The notes: generated by a model not told the origin, from the sequence alone. Positions 34,498-43,506 are shown, counted from the first letter of the stretch. The stretch: DNA of 64,000 bases from DATFVB01 sp963714035 (GCA_963714035.1 OY970224.1:1364001-1428000), one strand, 5' to 3'. Numbers and translations are program-made.

Positions 34498-35396
34498 ACC
34501 GGACCGACTGGAAAGGGGTCTTCCCCGCGATCACGACGCCGTTCCGCGAAGGGCTCGCCGTCGATTTCGATTTCCTGCGCGAGCACGTCCGCTGGCTCCT
34601 CGAAAAGGGATGTTCGGGAATCGTTCCGCTGGGATCGCTCGGGGAATCCGCGACGCTCACGCTCGACGAGAAGCTCGCGATCCTGCAGACCTGCCGCGAA
34701 GCGGCCGGCGGCCGGGCGCCGGTGATCGCGGGAGTCGCCGGCCTTTCTACGGCCGAATGCGTCGCCCTCGCCCGGGGCGCGGAGGAGACGGGGTGCGATG
34801 GCCTGATGGTCCTCCCCGCCTACGTGTATCGCGGGGACACCCGCGAGAGCGAGGCGCACGCCGCCGCCGTCCTCGACGCGACGGCCCTCCCCTGCATGCT
34901 CTACAACAACCCGATCGCCTACGGGACGGACTTCCTGCCGGCTCAGATCGCGACGCTCGCGCGCCGGCACCCGAACCTCCACGCCGTCAAGGAATCGGCC
35001 GGCGACGTCCGGCGCGTGACGGGGATCCGCGAGATCGCCGACGACCGCCTCGCGATCTTCGTCGGCATCGACGACATGATCGTCGAGGGGATCGCGGCTG
35101 GCGCCGTCGGCTGGATCGCCGGCCTCGTCAACGCGTTCCCGGCGGAGTCCGTCCTTCTCTTCGATCTCGCGATGCGCGGCGATCACGAGGAGGCGAGGCG
35201 ACTCTACGAATGGTTCCTTCCGCTCCTGCGGCTCGACACGGTCCCGAAGTTCGTCCAGCTCATCAAGCTCGTGCAGCAGGAGGTCGGGCGCGGCAGCGAG
35301 CGCGTCCGCCCGCCGCGCCTGCCGCTCACGGGCGAGGAGCGCGAGGCGGCGTTCGACGTGATCCGGGGCGCGGTGCGCGCCCGCGTGACGCTCTAA
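34494..35396 (+). CDS. 1-pyrroline-4-hydroxy-2-carboxylate deaminase-like (DHDPS family)
   Basis: The 300-residue TIM-barrel lyase of the DapA superfamily has the Schiff-base lysine K166 in LHAVKESAGD and a conserved tyrosine in CMLYNNPIAYG (about Y137). It has PLGSLGESATLT, where true DapA would usually have a GTTGE-type motif. In the hydroxyproline route this enzyme opens and deaminates the pyrroline to 2-oxoglutarate semialdehyde. AGGAGGG precedes the ATG, which overlaps the upstream stop as ATGA. It is the last gene of the operon. Confidence 0.88.
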   Translation: MNRTDWKGVFPAITTPFREGLAVDFDFLREHVRWLLEKGCSGIVPLGSLGESATLTLDEKLAILQTCREAAGGRAPVIAGVAGLSTAECVALARGAEETGCDGLMVLPAYVYRGDTRESEAHAAAVLDATALPCMLYNNPIAYGTDFLPAQIATLARRHPNLHAVKESAGDVRRVTGIREIADDRLAIFVGIDDMIVEGIAAGAVGWIAGLVNAFPAESVLLFDLAMRGDHEEARRLYEWFLPLLRLDTVPKFVQLIKLVQQEVGRGSERVRPPRLPLTGEEREAAFDVIRGAVRARVTL

Positions 35397-35404
35397 ACGG
35401 GCCC

Positions 35405-35419
35405 GCGGCGAGACGCCGC
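35405..35419. terminator. Possible bidirectional hairpin between convergent genes
   Basis: GCGGCG AGA CGCCGC forms a perfect 6-bp stem 9 nt after the deaminase stop. A second weaker GC stem (GGCGC ... GCGCC) follows before the end of the convergent M24 peptidase gene. No T-run is present. Confidence 0.35.
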
Positions 35420-35432
35420 TCGCTGGCGCCGC

Positions 35433-36848
35433 TCAGCGCCCGCGAATCGTCTTTTCGACGTCGTTCGTTTCCCGAGGCGCTGCACAGGAAAGGCAGTCCA
35501 TTCCGGAGGCGATCACGAGGACGTCGTCCTCGATCCGGACGCCGATGTTCCACCACTTCGGATCGACGTCCTTGGCGTGCTCCGGGATGTAGATCCCCGG
35601 CTCGACCGTGAACGCCATCCCGGGTTCGAGCCGCGCCTGCGCGAGCGAGTAGCGCTCGAGACGGGGAGCATCGGGATTGGAGATCGCGTAGCTCCCGACG
35701 TCGTGGACGTCCATCCCGAGCCAGTGCGACGAGCCGTGCGGATAGAAAGCCGTGTACGCGCGCGTCTTCATGATTTCAGCCCGGTCGCCGTGGAGGATCC
35801 CGAGCCGCAGGAGCCCGTCCACGACGACGTCGACGGTCGCGTCGTGGACCTCGTGGAACGCGGCACCCGGACGGACCTTCGCGAAGCCCGCTTTCTGCGC
35901 CGCGAGCACGAGGTCGTAGATGGCCCGCTGTTCCGGTGAGAACCTCCCGGAAACCGGATAGCTCCGCGTGACGTCGGCCGCGTACATGCCGTACTCGCAG
36001 GCGGAGTCGTTGACGATCGTCTCCCCGGCGCTCATTCGCCGGTCGTCGCGTTCGTAGTGCAGGATCACCGAGTTCGGACCCGATCCCACGATCGAGGGAT
36101 ATGCCATCCGCAGCGCGCCGCCTGCCGTGCAGACCGATTCGAGCGCCGCGCGCACCTCGTACTCGTACTTCCCCGGACGGACGGCCTTCATCGCCGCGAT
36201 GTGGCCTTCCGCGGAGAGCTCGGCGGCGCGGCGAAGGAGAGATTGCTCGGTCGCGTCCTTGACGAGCCGCAGGCGATGGACGAGCGGACCGGCTTCCGCC
36301 GAAGGGCGGAGCTCCGCCGACTGGGCGTCGGCCGTCTCCCATGCGTCGTGGAGCTTTCCGCGGAACGCCGAGTCGCCGCCGTCGCTCCAGAGCAGCATCC
36401 GCGCGCCGCGCCAGAGACCCGGGATCTCCTTCCAGAAGTCCGCGGCGGCGTACGACGCGTCCGCGCGGAAGTCCGATTTCGCGCCCTCCAGTCCGGTGCG
36501 CCACCCGGTCCACTGCTCGGAAGCGAAGTCGCGGGGCCGCACGAACAGGAGGTACCGCGGTCCTTCGGCCGCGCCCGGCCGAAGGACGAGGATCGCATCG
36601 GGCTCCGAGAGCCCGGTGAGGTACCAGAAGTCGGAGCTCTGGCGGTACAGGATGCCGACCTCCGACGCGACGTCGGGCGCCGCGCGGAAGACCGCGATCG
36701 ACCCCGCCGGCATCGCCGCGAGGAACGCGGCGCGATGCGCCGCGAAGAACTCCGGGCCGGGCGCCGGAGCGGGCGAAGCCGCAGGGGCGCTCGCCGAAAA
36801 CAGGAGGGCCGCCATCGCGGCCACGGAAGCAAAGCGGATCGTTCGCAT
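35433..36848 (-). CDS. Exported Xaa-Pro dipeptidase/aminopeptidase (M24B)
   Basis: The 471-residue dimetal peptidase cleaves bonds next to proline. It has an N-terminal signal peptide, an aminopeptidase-P N-domain with YRQSSDFWYLTGLSEPDAI, and a creatinase-fold catalytic domain. Metal ligands appear in NDSACEYGMYAADVTRSYP (two Asp), SSHWLGMDVHD (His), FTVEPGIYIP (Glu) and GVRIEDDVLV (Glu). Being exported, it can release proline and hydroxyproline from peptides. It sits next to the hydroxyproline operon, which makes a functional link plausible. A second M24 peptidase (cytoplasmic type) is at 51125. Confidence 0.9.
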   Translation of the reverse strand: MRTIRFASVAAMAALLFSASAPAASPAPAPGPEFFAAHRAAFLAAMPAGSIAVFRAAPDVASEVGILYRQSSDFWYLTGLSEPDAILVLRPGAAEGPRYLLFVRPRDFASEQWTGWRTGLEGAKSDFRADASYAAADFWKEIPGLWRGARMLLWSDGGDSAFRGKLHDAWETADAQSAELRPSAEAGPLVHRLRLVKDATEQSLLRRAAELSAEGHIAAMKAVRPGKYEYEVRAALESVCTAGGALRMAYPSIVGSGPNSVILHYERDDRRMSAGETIVNDSACEYGMYAADVTRSYPVSGRFSPEQRAIYDLVLAAQKAGFAKVRPGAAFHEVHDATVDVVVDGLLRLGILHGDRAEIMKTRAYTAFYPHGSSHWLGMDVHDVGSYAISNPDAPRLERYSLAQARLEPGMAFTVEPGIYIPEHAKDVDPKWWNIGVRIEDDVLVIASGMDCLSCAAPRETNDVEKTIRGR

Positions 36849-36858
36849 TTTTCCTCCT

Positions 36859-37788
36859 TCAGGCGGAGATCTGGTCCGCTCTGCCGATCGATGCGACGGG
36901 GAATTCCTTCCGGATGCGCCGGACGAGCCCCGAGAGGACCGCCCCGGGTCCCATTTCCAGGCCTTCGGTGACGCCCATGGCGGCGAGCCGCTCGACGGAT
37001 TCGACCCAGCGGACCGGAGAGGCCACCTGCCGGGCGAGGGCGGCGCGCAATTCGACGGAATTCCTCGCCTCGCGCGCGTCGACGTTCGTCACGACGGGAA
37101 TCCGGGGATCGGCGATCGCGAGTCCCTGCAGCACCGGCAGGAGCCGGTCCGCCGCCGGCTGCATGAGCGCGCAGTGGAAGGGCGCGGAGACGGGGAGAGG
37201 AACGGCCTTCTTCGCGCCGCGCTCGCGGCAGAGCTCCGAGGCCCGCGCGACGGCCTCCGCGTGCCCGGCGATGACCGTTTGCTCCGGCGAGTTGTAGTTG
37301 GCGGGCCCGACGATCTTCCCGGTCTCGACCGCCGCGTCCTCGCACGCGGAACCGACCGCCTCGGCCGCGAGCCCGAGGATCGCCGCCATCGCGCCGATTC
37401 CTTCCGGCACCGCTTCCTGCATGAACCGGCCGCGCTCGTGGACGGTCCGGACGGCGTCGGAAAAAGACAGGGCTCCCGCCGCGACTCCCGCGGAATATTC
37501 GCCGAGCGAATGCCCGGCCGCCGCGGCCGCTCCGGCGAGCCTTTCCGGACGGCGCGCTTCGAGCACGCGCAGGACCGCGATCGAGTGCGTCAGGATCGCC
37601 GGCTGCGTGTTCGCGGTGCGCCGGAGGTCCTTCTCCGGTCCGTCGAAGCAGATCCGCGAGATCGCGAACCCGAGGGCGGCGTCGGCTTCGTCGAAGACGG
37701 CTTTCGCCTCGGGGAAGGCGTCGCAGAGGTCCTTTCCCATTCCGACGGACTGCGATCCCTGGCCGGGGAAAAGGAGCGCGAGCGGCAT
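36859..37788 (-). CDS. fabD: Malonyl-CoA:ACP transacylase
   Basis: Loads malonyl groups onto ACP. The 309-residue protein has LLFPGQGSQSVGMG at the N-terminus, the nucleophile S94 in AAGHSLGEYSAG, and the catalytic histidine in PVSAPFHCALMQPA. It ends with EMGPGAVLSGLVRRI. Four nucleotides separate it from fabH upstream, consistent with one transcript. After it comes the M24 peptidase gene where fabG would be expected. Confidence 0.96.
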   Translation of the reverse strand: MPLALLFPGQGSQSVGMGKDLCDAFPEAKAVFDEADAALGFAISRICFDGPEKDLRRTANTQPAILTHSIAVLRVLEARRPERLAGAAAAAGHSLGEYSAGVAAGALSFSDAVRTVHERGRFMQEAVPEGIGAMAAILGLAAEAVGSACEDAAVETGKIVGPANYNSPEQTVIAGHAEAVARASELCRERGAKKAVPLPVSAPFHCALMQPAADRLLPVLQGLAIADPRIPVVTNVDAREARNSVELRAALARQVASPVRWVESVERLAAMGVTEGLEMGPGAVLSGLVRRIRKEFPVASIGRADQISA

Positions 37789-37792
37789 GGGG

Positions 37793-38776
37793 CTACCAGC
37801 GCATCAGGGCCGCGCCCCACGTGAGGCCGGCGCCGAACGCGGTCATCAGCACGAGGTCGCCGCTCTTGACGCGCCCGCCGCGCGCGCATTCGTCGAGCGC
37901 GATCGGGATCGACGCCGCCGACGTGTTTCCGTAGCGCTCGATGTTCTTGTAGACCTTGTTGGTGTCGATCTTGAGCTGCTTGCCGACGGCGTCGATGATC
38001 CGCTCGTTCGCCTGGTGCGGGATGAAGAGCTGGATGTCGTCGTGCGTGAACCCCTGCTCCTCGAGGACCTCTTCGGAGACCTCGGCCATCGCGCGCACCG
38101 CGACTTTGAAGGTTTCGTTCCCCTTCATCTTGATGAACGGGAGCCGCTCGTCGATCGAGGCCGGATCGTTCGCGGGGCGCGACGAGCCTCCGCCCGGCAT
38201 GCAGATGAAGTCGCCGTAGTTGCCGTTGGACTTCATCGAGGAGCCGAGGATCCCGTGGTCGCCGCGCGTCGCCTGGAGGACCGCCGCGCCCGCCCCGTCG
38301 CCGAAGAGCACGCAGGTCGAGCGGTCGGTCCAGTCGACGTATCGGGAAAGGATCTCGCCGCCGACGAGGAGCACGTTGCCGGCCTTGCCCGACTGGATGA
38401 GGCCGTCGGCGAGGTGGAGGCCGTAGAGGAATCCGGTGCAGGCGGCGGAGAGATCCGAAGCCGCCGCCCTGACCGCGCCGATGTTGTTCTGGACGAGACA
38501 TGCCGTCGACGGAAAGAGCATGTCGGAGGAGACGGTTCCGACGAGCACCATGTCGAGGTCCGCGGCAGCGACGCCGGCCGCGTCGAGCGCCCGCTGGGCC
38601 GCGCGCGTGGCGAGCTCGGAGAACTTCTCGCCCGGCGCGACGATGTGCCGCTCCTTGATCCCGGTCCGGGTCGTGATCCACTCGTCGGACGTCTCGACGA
38701 TCTTCTCGAGGTCGGCGTTGGTGAGCAGGCGCTCGGGCACGCAGGAGCCCGTTCCGACGATCCTGGCTCTCAGCAT
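37793..38776 (-). CDS. fabH: Beta-ketoacyl-ACP synthase III
   Basis: Starts fatty-acid synthesis by condensing acyl-CoA with malonyl-ACP. The 327-residue protein carries the Cys-His-Asn triad: C113 in SDLSAACTGFLYGL, H254 in LFIPHQANERI and N284 in ERYGNTSAASI. The N-terminus ARIVGTGSCVPE and WITTRTGIKERH are typical. Upstream is a 592-nt repeat-bearing gap before plsX, so a separate promoter may exist for fabHD. Confidence 0.96.
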   Translation of the reverse strand: MLRARIVGTGSCVPERLLTNADLEKIVETSDEWITTRTGIKERHIVAPGEKFSELATRAAQRALDAAGVAAADLDMVLVGTVSSDMLFPSTACLVQNNIGAVRAAASDLSAACTGFLYGLHLADGLIQSGKAGNVLLVGGEILSRYVDWTDRSTCVLFGDGAGAAVLQATRGDHGILGSSMKSNGNYGDFICMPGGGSSRPANDPASIDERLPFIKMKGNETFKVAVRAMAEVSEEVLEEQGFTHDDIQLFIPHQANERIIDAVGKQLKIDTNKVYKNIERYGNTSAASIPIALDECARGGRVKSGDLVLMTAFGAGLTWGAALMRW

Positions 38777-38970
38777 CTCGGTCGATTATGACAGGGTTGG
38801 CCGTAGCGGCAATTCCCGAAAATCGCGCCCCGCCTGCCGTGAATGTCGGTTCAGATCGGCGGTGAGGCACGAGCCCCCGACTCGGAGCCTTGTCGTCCCG
38901 GCGGGCGCTGGAGCGGTCGAGCCCGATGCGCGCGAAGCGAGCCGCCGCTCTACGTCTTCCCGCTCTCGGT

Positions 38971-39368
38971 GGGGCGCCGGAGCGGTCGAGCCGGGAAGGC
39001 GAGCCGCGGAGGTCACCGCGCGATTAGTCTCCGCGAGTAACCGAGCGGAGGAGGATCGCGCGGTGGGAGGCCGAGCGGTTCCAGCGGAGCGTGCCGCTCG
39101 GCCGACGGGCGCAAGTGGAGCCGGGCCACGAATCGGTTCGGAACAACCTGAAAGCGCGGTGAGGCGCGAGCCCGGCGGGATGCGGTTGTCCTGGCCACGC
39201 GTTTCCAACTCGGCGGTTTGTCGTCCCGTTGGGGCGCCGGAGCGGCCGAGCCGGGAAGGCGAGCCGCGGAGGTCACCGCGCGATTAGTCTCCGCGAGTAA
39301 CCGAGCGGAGGAGGATCGCGCGGTGGGAGGCCGAGCGGTTCCAGCGGAGCGTGCCGCTCGGCCGACGG
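38971..39368. repeat. Two copies of the dispersed hairpin repeat, tandem, abutting plsX
   Basis: The 592-nt space between fabH and plsX (38777-39368) contains no gene. Two copies of the repeat seen at 4446-5079 lie here in the opposite orientation: 38971-39108 and 39231-39368, starts 260 nt apart. A degenerate partial start (GCTGGAGCGGTCGAGCC) is near 38902. In both copies the main stem is CACCGCGCGAT / ATCGCGCGGTG and the inner stem CTCCGC / GCGGAG. These differ from the 4.4-kb copies but stay complementary. The second copy ends exactly at the plsX stop codon, so it would lie in the plsX 3-prime untranslated region. Confidence 0.9.
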
Positions 39369-40388
39369 TTATTGGACGTGGGCGGACTGTTCGCGCGAAT
39401 GCAGATCCGCGATCGACTCCTGGATCCGCTCGGACATGCGCTTGCGCGAGAACTCGGCGGCGAGCCGGATCGCGTTCTTGATCGCCTTGGCGGAGGATCG
39501 GCCGTGGCCGATGATGCAGCACTTCTTGACCCCCAGGAGCGGCGCGCCGCCATACTCGGAGTAGTCGATGCGCGCCTTGAACGCGCGGAACGCGGACTTC
39601 GACAGGAGGAAGCCGATCGAGGCCTTCGCCGACTTCGTGATCTCCTCGCGGAGCGACTTCTGGATCATCTCCGCCAGCGACTCCGAGGCCTTCAGCAGGA
39701 CGTTTCCGGTGAAGCCGTCCGTGACGATCACGTCGCACCGGCCGTTGAACACGTCGTTTCCCTCGACGTTCCCGATGAAGTTGAGGCCCGTCTCCTTGAG
39801 GACCTTGAAGGCCTCTTTCGTCTTGTCGGTCCCTTTCGTGTCCTCCTCACCGATCGACATCAGGCCGATGCGGGGGGCTTCCATGCCGAAGAGGAGCTGG
39901 GCGTAGAGATGGCCCATCACGGCGAATTCCCGGAAGTTGTTGTTCTTGCACTCCGGGTTGGCGCCGACGTCGAGGAGCAGGCAGAAGCCGGAAACGGTCG
40001 GGATGATCGCGGCGAGCGCCGGGCGGTCCACCCCTTCGATGGTCCCGATGACCATCTTGGCCGAAACCATCGCGGCCCCCGTGTGCCCCGCCGAGACGAG
40101 GCCGTCCGCCTTGCCTTCCCGCACGAGCCCGGCCGCCACACGGATCGACGAAAACCGCTTCTTCCGCACCGCCGCGACGGCCGCCTCGTCCATGCCGACG
40201 ACCTCGGGAGCTTCGACGATCTCGATCGGGACGCCGCCGGTGTCCTTCCCTTGGAGGAGCGGGGCGATCCGGGCGCGCTGGCCGACCAGGATCGTCGAGA
40301 CGCCGAATTCGCGGGCGGCCGCAATCGCCCCGTCGACGTTGACGTCGGGAGCGTGGTCCCCGCCCATGGCATCGACCGCGATCTTCAT
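39369..40388 (-). CDS. plsX: Phosphate acyltransferase PlsX
   Basis: Makes acyl-phosphate from acyl-ACP for phospholipid synthesis. The 339-residue protein begins MKIAVDAMGGDHAP, the family hallmark. It contains GLVSAGHTGAAMVSA, LLDVGANPECK, MSIGEEDTKGT, GNVEGNDVFNGRCDV and VTDGFTGNVLLKASE. The order yceD-rpmF-plsX-fabH is the common bacterial arrangement. Hairpin repeat copies follow the stop directly. Confidence 0.97.
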   Translation of the reverse strand: MKIAVDAMGGDHAPDVNVDGAIAAAREFGVSTILVGQRARIAPLLQGKDTGGVPIEIVEAPEVVGMDEAAVAAVRKKRFSSIRVAAGLVREGKADGLVSAGHTGAAMVSAKMVIGTIEGVDRPALAAIIPTVSGFCLLLDVGANPECKNNNFREFAVMGHLYAQLLFGMEAPRIGLMSIGEEDTKGTDKTKEAFKVLKETGLNFIGNVEGNDVFNGRCDVIVTDGFTGNVLLKASESLAEMIQKSLREEITKSAKASIGFLLSKSAFRAFKARIDYSEYGGAPLLGVKKCCIIGHGRSSAKAIKNAIRLAAEFSRKRMSERIQESIADLHSREQSAHVQ

Positions 40389-40404
40389 CGGAAGGAAGAC
40401 GCCG

Positions 40405-40587
40405 TCAGACGTTCTTGATGTCGATGACTTCCTTCCCCTTGTAGTGGCCGCAGTGCGGGCACACCCGATGGGGAAGCTTCGCCTCGTGGCAGTTCGGACA
40501 CTCGGACTTCGCCGGAGCGACCAGGAAGTCGTGGGCGCGGCGCTTGTCGCGGCGGGCCTTGCTGTGGCGGTGTTTGGGATTCGGCAT
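40405..40587 (-). CDS. rpmF: 50S ribosomal protein L32
   Basis: The 60-residue ribosomal protein has N-terminal MPNPKHRHSKARRDKRRAHD and a zinc ribbon formed by CPNC and CPHC (SECPNCHEAKLPHRVCPHCG). This is the cysteine-containing L32 form, which suggests no zinc-independent replacement is needed at this locus. AGAGGT upstream lies inside the end of the DUF177 gene. It is transcribed with plsX. Confidence 0.97.
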   Translation of the reverse strand: MPNPKHRHSKARRDKRRAHDFLVAPAKSECPNCHEAKLPHRVCPHCGHYKGKEVIDIKNV

Positions 40588-40589
40588 CG

Positions 40590-41156
40590 TCAGACCTCTT
40601 GTTTCAGACTCTTCAGCACTTCCAGCCGCGGATCGACCGGGCGGGTTTCACAGGAGCATTCGGAGACGTTCCGGTCCCGCCCGCACTGCGGGCAGAGCCC
40701 CCGGCAGTCGTCGCGGCAGAGCGGCTTCATCGGAAGGGCCATCAGGACCTGCTCGCGCGCGATCTCGTCGAAAGGCAGCACCGGCTCGTCGAAGAACACG
40801 ACGTCGATCTCGGCCGGGTCCACCTCCCGCTCTTCGCCTTCCCCGTCGGCGGACCGCCCCTTCTCGGGTTTTCCGCCCGGCGCCGCGGGGCGCTTGCGGA
40901 GGCGGAGGTGCAGCGGCACCGCCTCGGAGAACGCGTACGGGGCGACGCAGCGGGAGCAGTCGAGCTCGCCCGACCAGGTCAGCTCCCCGTCGAGCAGGTA
41001 GTTCTCGTCCACGGACGTGATCGTGCCGCTCATCCGGATGGGAGAGAGGGAAACGAGGGGATCCCCGCCGAGCTCGGCGCCGGAAAGCGTCGTCTCGCCG
41101 GAGAACTCCAGGGGCTTTTCTCGCGCCCCTTCCAGGTGAATACGCGGCTCGGCCAT
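40590..41156 (-). CDS. yceD: DUF177 family protein (YceD-like)
   Basis: The 188-residue protein usually encoded just upstream of rpmF. In E. coli and plants relatives are tied to 23S rRNA accumulation. Diagnostic is the cysteine pair CSRC in GELDCSRCVAPY. The C-terminal region PLCRDDCRGLCPQCGRDRN has further cysteines that may bind zinc. A charged insert (EKGRSADGEGEEREVD) separates the two parts. Two nucleotides separate it from rpmF, so co-translation is likely. Confidence 0.88.
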   Translation of the reverse strand: MAEPRIHLEGAREKPLEFSGETTLSGAELGGDPLVSLSPIRMSGTITSVDENYLLDGELTWSGELDCSRCVAPYAFSEAVPLHLRLRKRPAAPGGKPEKGRSADGEGEEREVDPAEIDVVFFDEPVLPFDEIAREQVLMALPMKPLCRDDCRGLCPQCGRDRNVSECSCETRPVDPRLEVLKSLKQEV

Positions 41157-41257
41157 CGGAACTCGTAAAGATAGGAAAATACGGGGATTCTGTCAAATCG
41201 GCGGCGCGAACGGACCGGCGCGCCGAATCCCGGCGGCTCCGGAACGTCGCCCGTACA

Positions 41258-42400
41258 ATGCACGACGTGAAAGTGGGAATCGACGGGCGCGCCCTGCTCT
41301 CGGAGCACACGGGGATCGCCGTCTATACCGCCTCGATCGCCCGCGGGCTCGCCGCGCTGCCGAACGTGGACGTCAGGGTCTTCGCGCCCCGCCGGATCGA
41401 CTCCGCCGCCGGCCTGCCCGCGTCGATTCTGAGCCGTTCCCACGGTCATCGCTTCGGAACCCTCTGGGTGCAGAGCCGTCTCCCGCGGGATCTCGCGGCC
41501 GAGCGATGCGACGTTCTCCTCTCGGCGGTGACCATCGCGCCGGCGCGGCTCGATCTCCCGTACGTCCCGGTCGTCCACGATCTCACTCCTCTCACCCACC
41601 CGGAGTGGCACCGCCGAAAGACCGTCGCCGCGTTCCTGCCCTGGATCGAACGAACGCTCGAACGGTCGGCGCGGGTGATCGCGGTCTCCCGCGCGACGGC
41701 CGACGACCTGGCGCGGCGGTTTCCCGACGTGGCCTCCCGCACCGTCGTGATCGAGCACGGCGTTGACCCGCGCTTCTCCCCCGAGCCGGCGGAGCCCGGC
41801 GAAGCGGAGGCGGTACGCGCCCGCTTCACGCGGGGGCGCCGTTACATCCTCCATCTGGGGACCCTCGAGCCCCGCAAGAACGCCGCGACGCTCGTCGCCG
41901 CCTGCGAGCGGCTCTGGAGCGAGGACGCGCGACGCCCCGATCTTCTGCTCGCGGGAAGCGCCGGATGGAAGTCGGGCGCCCTCCTCTCGCGAATCGCGCG
42001 CTCTCCTTTCTCCGGACGGATCCACCGGGCGGGCTACGTCGACGCCGATTCGGTCCCGGCGATCCTCCGGTCGGCCGACGTCTTCTGCTATCCGTCGCTC
42101 GAAGAGGGATTCGGGCTCCCCGTGCTCGAGGCGATGGCGTCGGGAACGGCGGCCGTGATCTCCGATGCCGCCGCGCTCCGGGAAGTCGCGCAGGACGCGG
42201 CGCTCGCCGTCGCCCCGCAGGACGCCGCCGGGCTCGCCGAAACTCTCGCGCGCCTGCTCGACGACGGCGACCTGCGCCAGGTGCACGTCGCGCGCGGCCT
42301 GCGGCGAGCGGCGGCGTTCGGCTGGCCCGCCGCGGCGGAACGCACCGAGCGGACTCTTCGGGAGGCGGCCGAGAGCGGGCACGGCCGCTCCGGGCGATGA
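41258..42400 (+). CDS. Glycosyltransferase family 4 (first of three)
   Basis: The 380-residue GT-B enzyme builds a surface polysaccharide. The N-terminus IDGRALLSEHTGIAVYTASI is typical of the GT4 acceptor domain. The donor-side fold has ILHLGTLEPRKNAATLVAA and the E-x7-E motif YPSLEEGFGLPVLEAMASG. VIAVSRATADDLARRFPD is also characteristic. The sugar donor cannot be told. The stop overlaps the next glycosyltransferase start as ATGA. Confidence 0.9.
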   Translation: MHDVKVGIDGRALLSEHTGIAVYTASIARGLAALPNVDVRVFAPRRIDSAAGLPASILSRSHGHRFGTLWVQSRLPRDLAAERCDVLLSAVTIAPARLDLPYVPVVHDLTPLTHPEWHRRKTVAAFLPWIERTLERSARVIAVSRATADDLARRFPDVASRTVVIEHGVDPRFSPEPAEPGEAEAVRARFTRGRRYILHLGTLEPRKNAATLVAACERLWSEDARRPDLLLAGSAGWKSGALLSRIARSPFSGRIHRAGYVDADSVPAILRSADVFCYPSLEEGFGLPVLEAMASGTAAVISDAAALREVAQDAALAVAPQDAAGLAETLARLLDDGDLRQVHVARGLRRAAAFGWPAAAERTERTLREAAESGHGRSGR

Positions 42401-43506
42401 GGGGGAGAGGCGGGCGCCCGCCCGTGATCGGCATCGACGCGCGCAAGGCTCGCGACTTCGGGATCGGCACGTACACGCGCGAGCTGATCGGCGCGCTCGC
42501 GGCCCTCCCCGAGGCCGAGACCGCCCGATTCCTCCTCTTCGTCCGCCCGGGAGACGAGCCGCTCTTCGCGACCCTCCCGTCGAATTTCTCCTTCGCGGCG
42601 GAGCCCGCGGCGGGCTACTCGGCCGGCGAGCTCTTCGGGTTCGGCGCGCGAATCCGGCGGCGGCGGCCGGATCTCTTCCACGCCCTCCACTACGTGCTGC
42701 CGCTCGCCCCCGGCACTCCCTGTGTCGTCACCGTCCACGACACGATCCATCTCGACTTTCCGGCGGACGGCGCCTCGGTTCTGCGCTATCCGTACGCGCG
42801 CGTGATGCTCCGCCGGGCGCTCCGCACGGCCGCCGCCGTGGTCTCCGCGACGGATGCGGTCCGGGAGGAGCTGCGCTCCCTGTGCCCGGCGGCCGCGGCA
42901 AAGCTCGAGACGATTCCGCACGGCGTCCCCGGGGGATTCGGGACGGGAGTTCGCGAAGACGTGGTCCGGCGCGTGCGAGATCGATACGGGCTTCCCGCGC
43001 GCTACGCGCTGTATCTCGGAGGGGCGAAGCCCCACAAGAACCTGCCCCGCGTCCTCGAAGCGTTCCGCGCTTCGAGGGCCCCGGAGCTGGAGCTCGTCCT
43101 CGCCGGACCGATGCCGGGCTCGGAGCCGGCGGCCGCCGGGCGCGTCCGGCGGATCGGCGTCGTCGAGGAAACCGAGCTTCCGGCTCTCTACGGAGCCGCG
43201 GAGCTCCTGCTCTACCCGACGCTCGCGGAGGGATTCTGCTTTCCCCTGCTCGAGGCGATGGCCTCGGGCGTGCCGGCGATCGTCTCCGACATCCCCGTCT
43301 GCCGCGAGGTCGCGGCCGGCGCCGCCCGGCTCGTCGATCCCCGGGATCCGGCGTCGATCGCGCGCGCGATCGAGGAGGTCGCCGGGAGCCCGGCGATCCG
43401 CGCGGAGCTCGGCGAGAAAGGGCGAATCCGCGCCCGCGCGTTCTCGTGGCAGCGGGCCGCCGAATCGACGTGGAACGTCTATCGCCGCGTCCTGGAGGAC
43501 CGGTGA
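42397..43506 (+). CDS. Glycosyltransferase family 4 (second of three)
   Basis: The 369-residue homologue of the preceding protein begins IGIDARKARDFGIGTYTREL. Key segments are HALHYVLPLAPG, VVTVHDTIHLDFP, ALYLGGAKPHKNLPRVLEAF and the E-x7-E motif TLAEGFCFPLLEAMASG. It is coupled to the gene before by ATGA. A later in-frame GTG at 42423 is an alternative start. The downstream 271 nt hold a repeat insertion before the third transferase. Confidence 0.88.
   Translation: MRGRGGRPPVIGIDARKARDFGIGTYTRELIGALAALPEAETARFLLFVRPGDEPLFATLPSNFSFAAEPAAGYSAGELFGFGARIRRRRPDLFHALHYVLPLAPGTPCVVTVHDTIHLDFPADGASVLRYPYARVMLRRALRTAAAVVSATDAVREELRSLCPAAAAKLETIPHGVPGGFGTGVREDVVRRVRDRYGLPARYALYLGGAKPHKNLPRVLEAFRASRAPELELVLAGPMPGSEPAAAGRVRRIGVVEETELPALYGAAELLLYPTLAEGFCFPLLEAMASGVPAIVSDIPVCREVAAGAARLVDPRDPASIARAIEEVAGSPAIRAELGEKGRIRARAFSWQRAAESTWNVYRRVLEDR

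Noticed and set aside
34494..35396. Dihydrodipicolinate synthase (dapA)
   Set aside because: Same fold, but the GTTGE-type motif is replaced and the operon context is hydroxyproline degradation.
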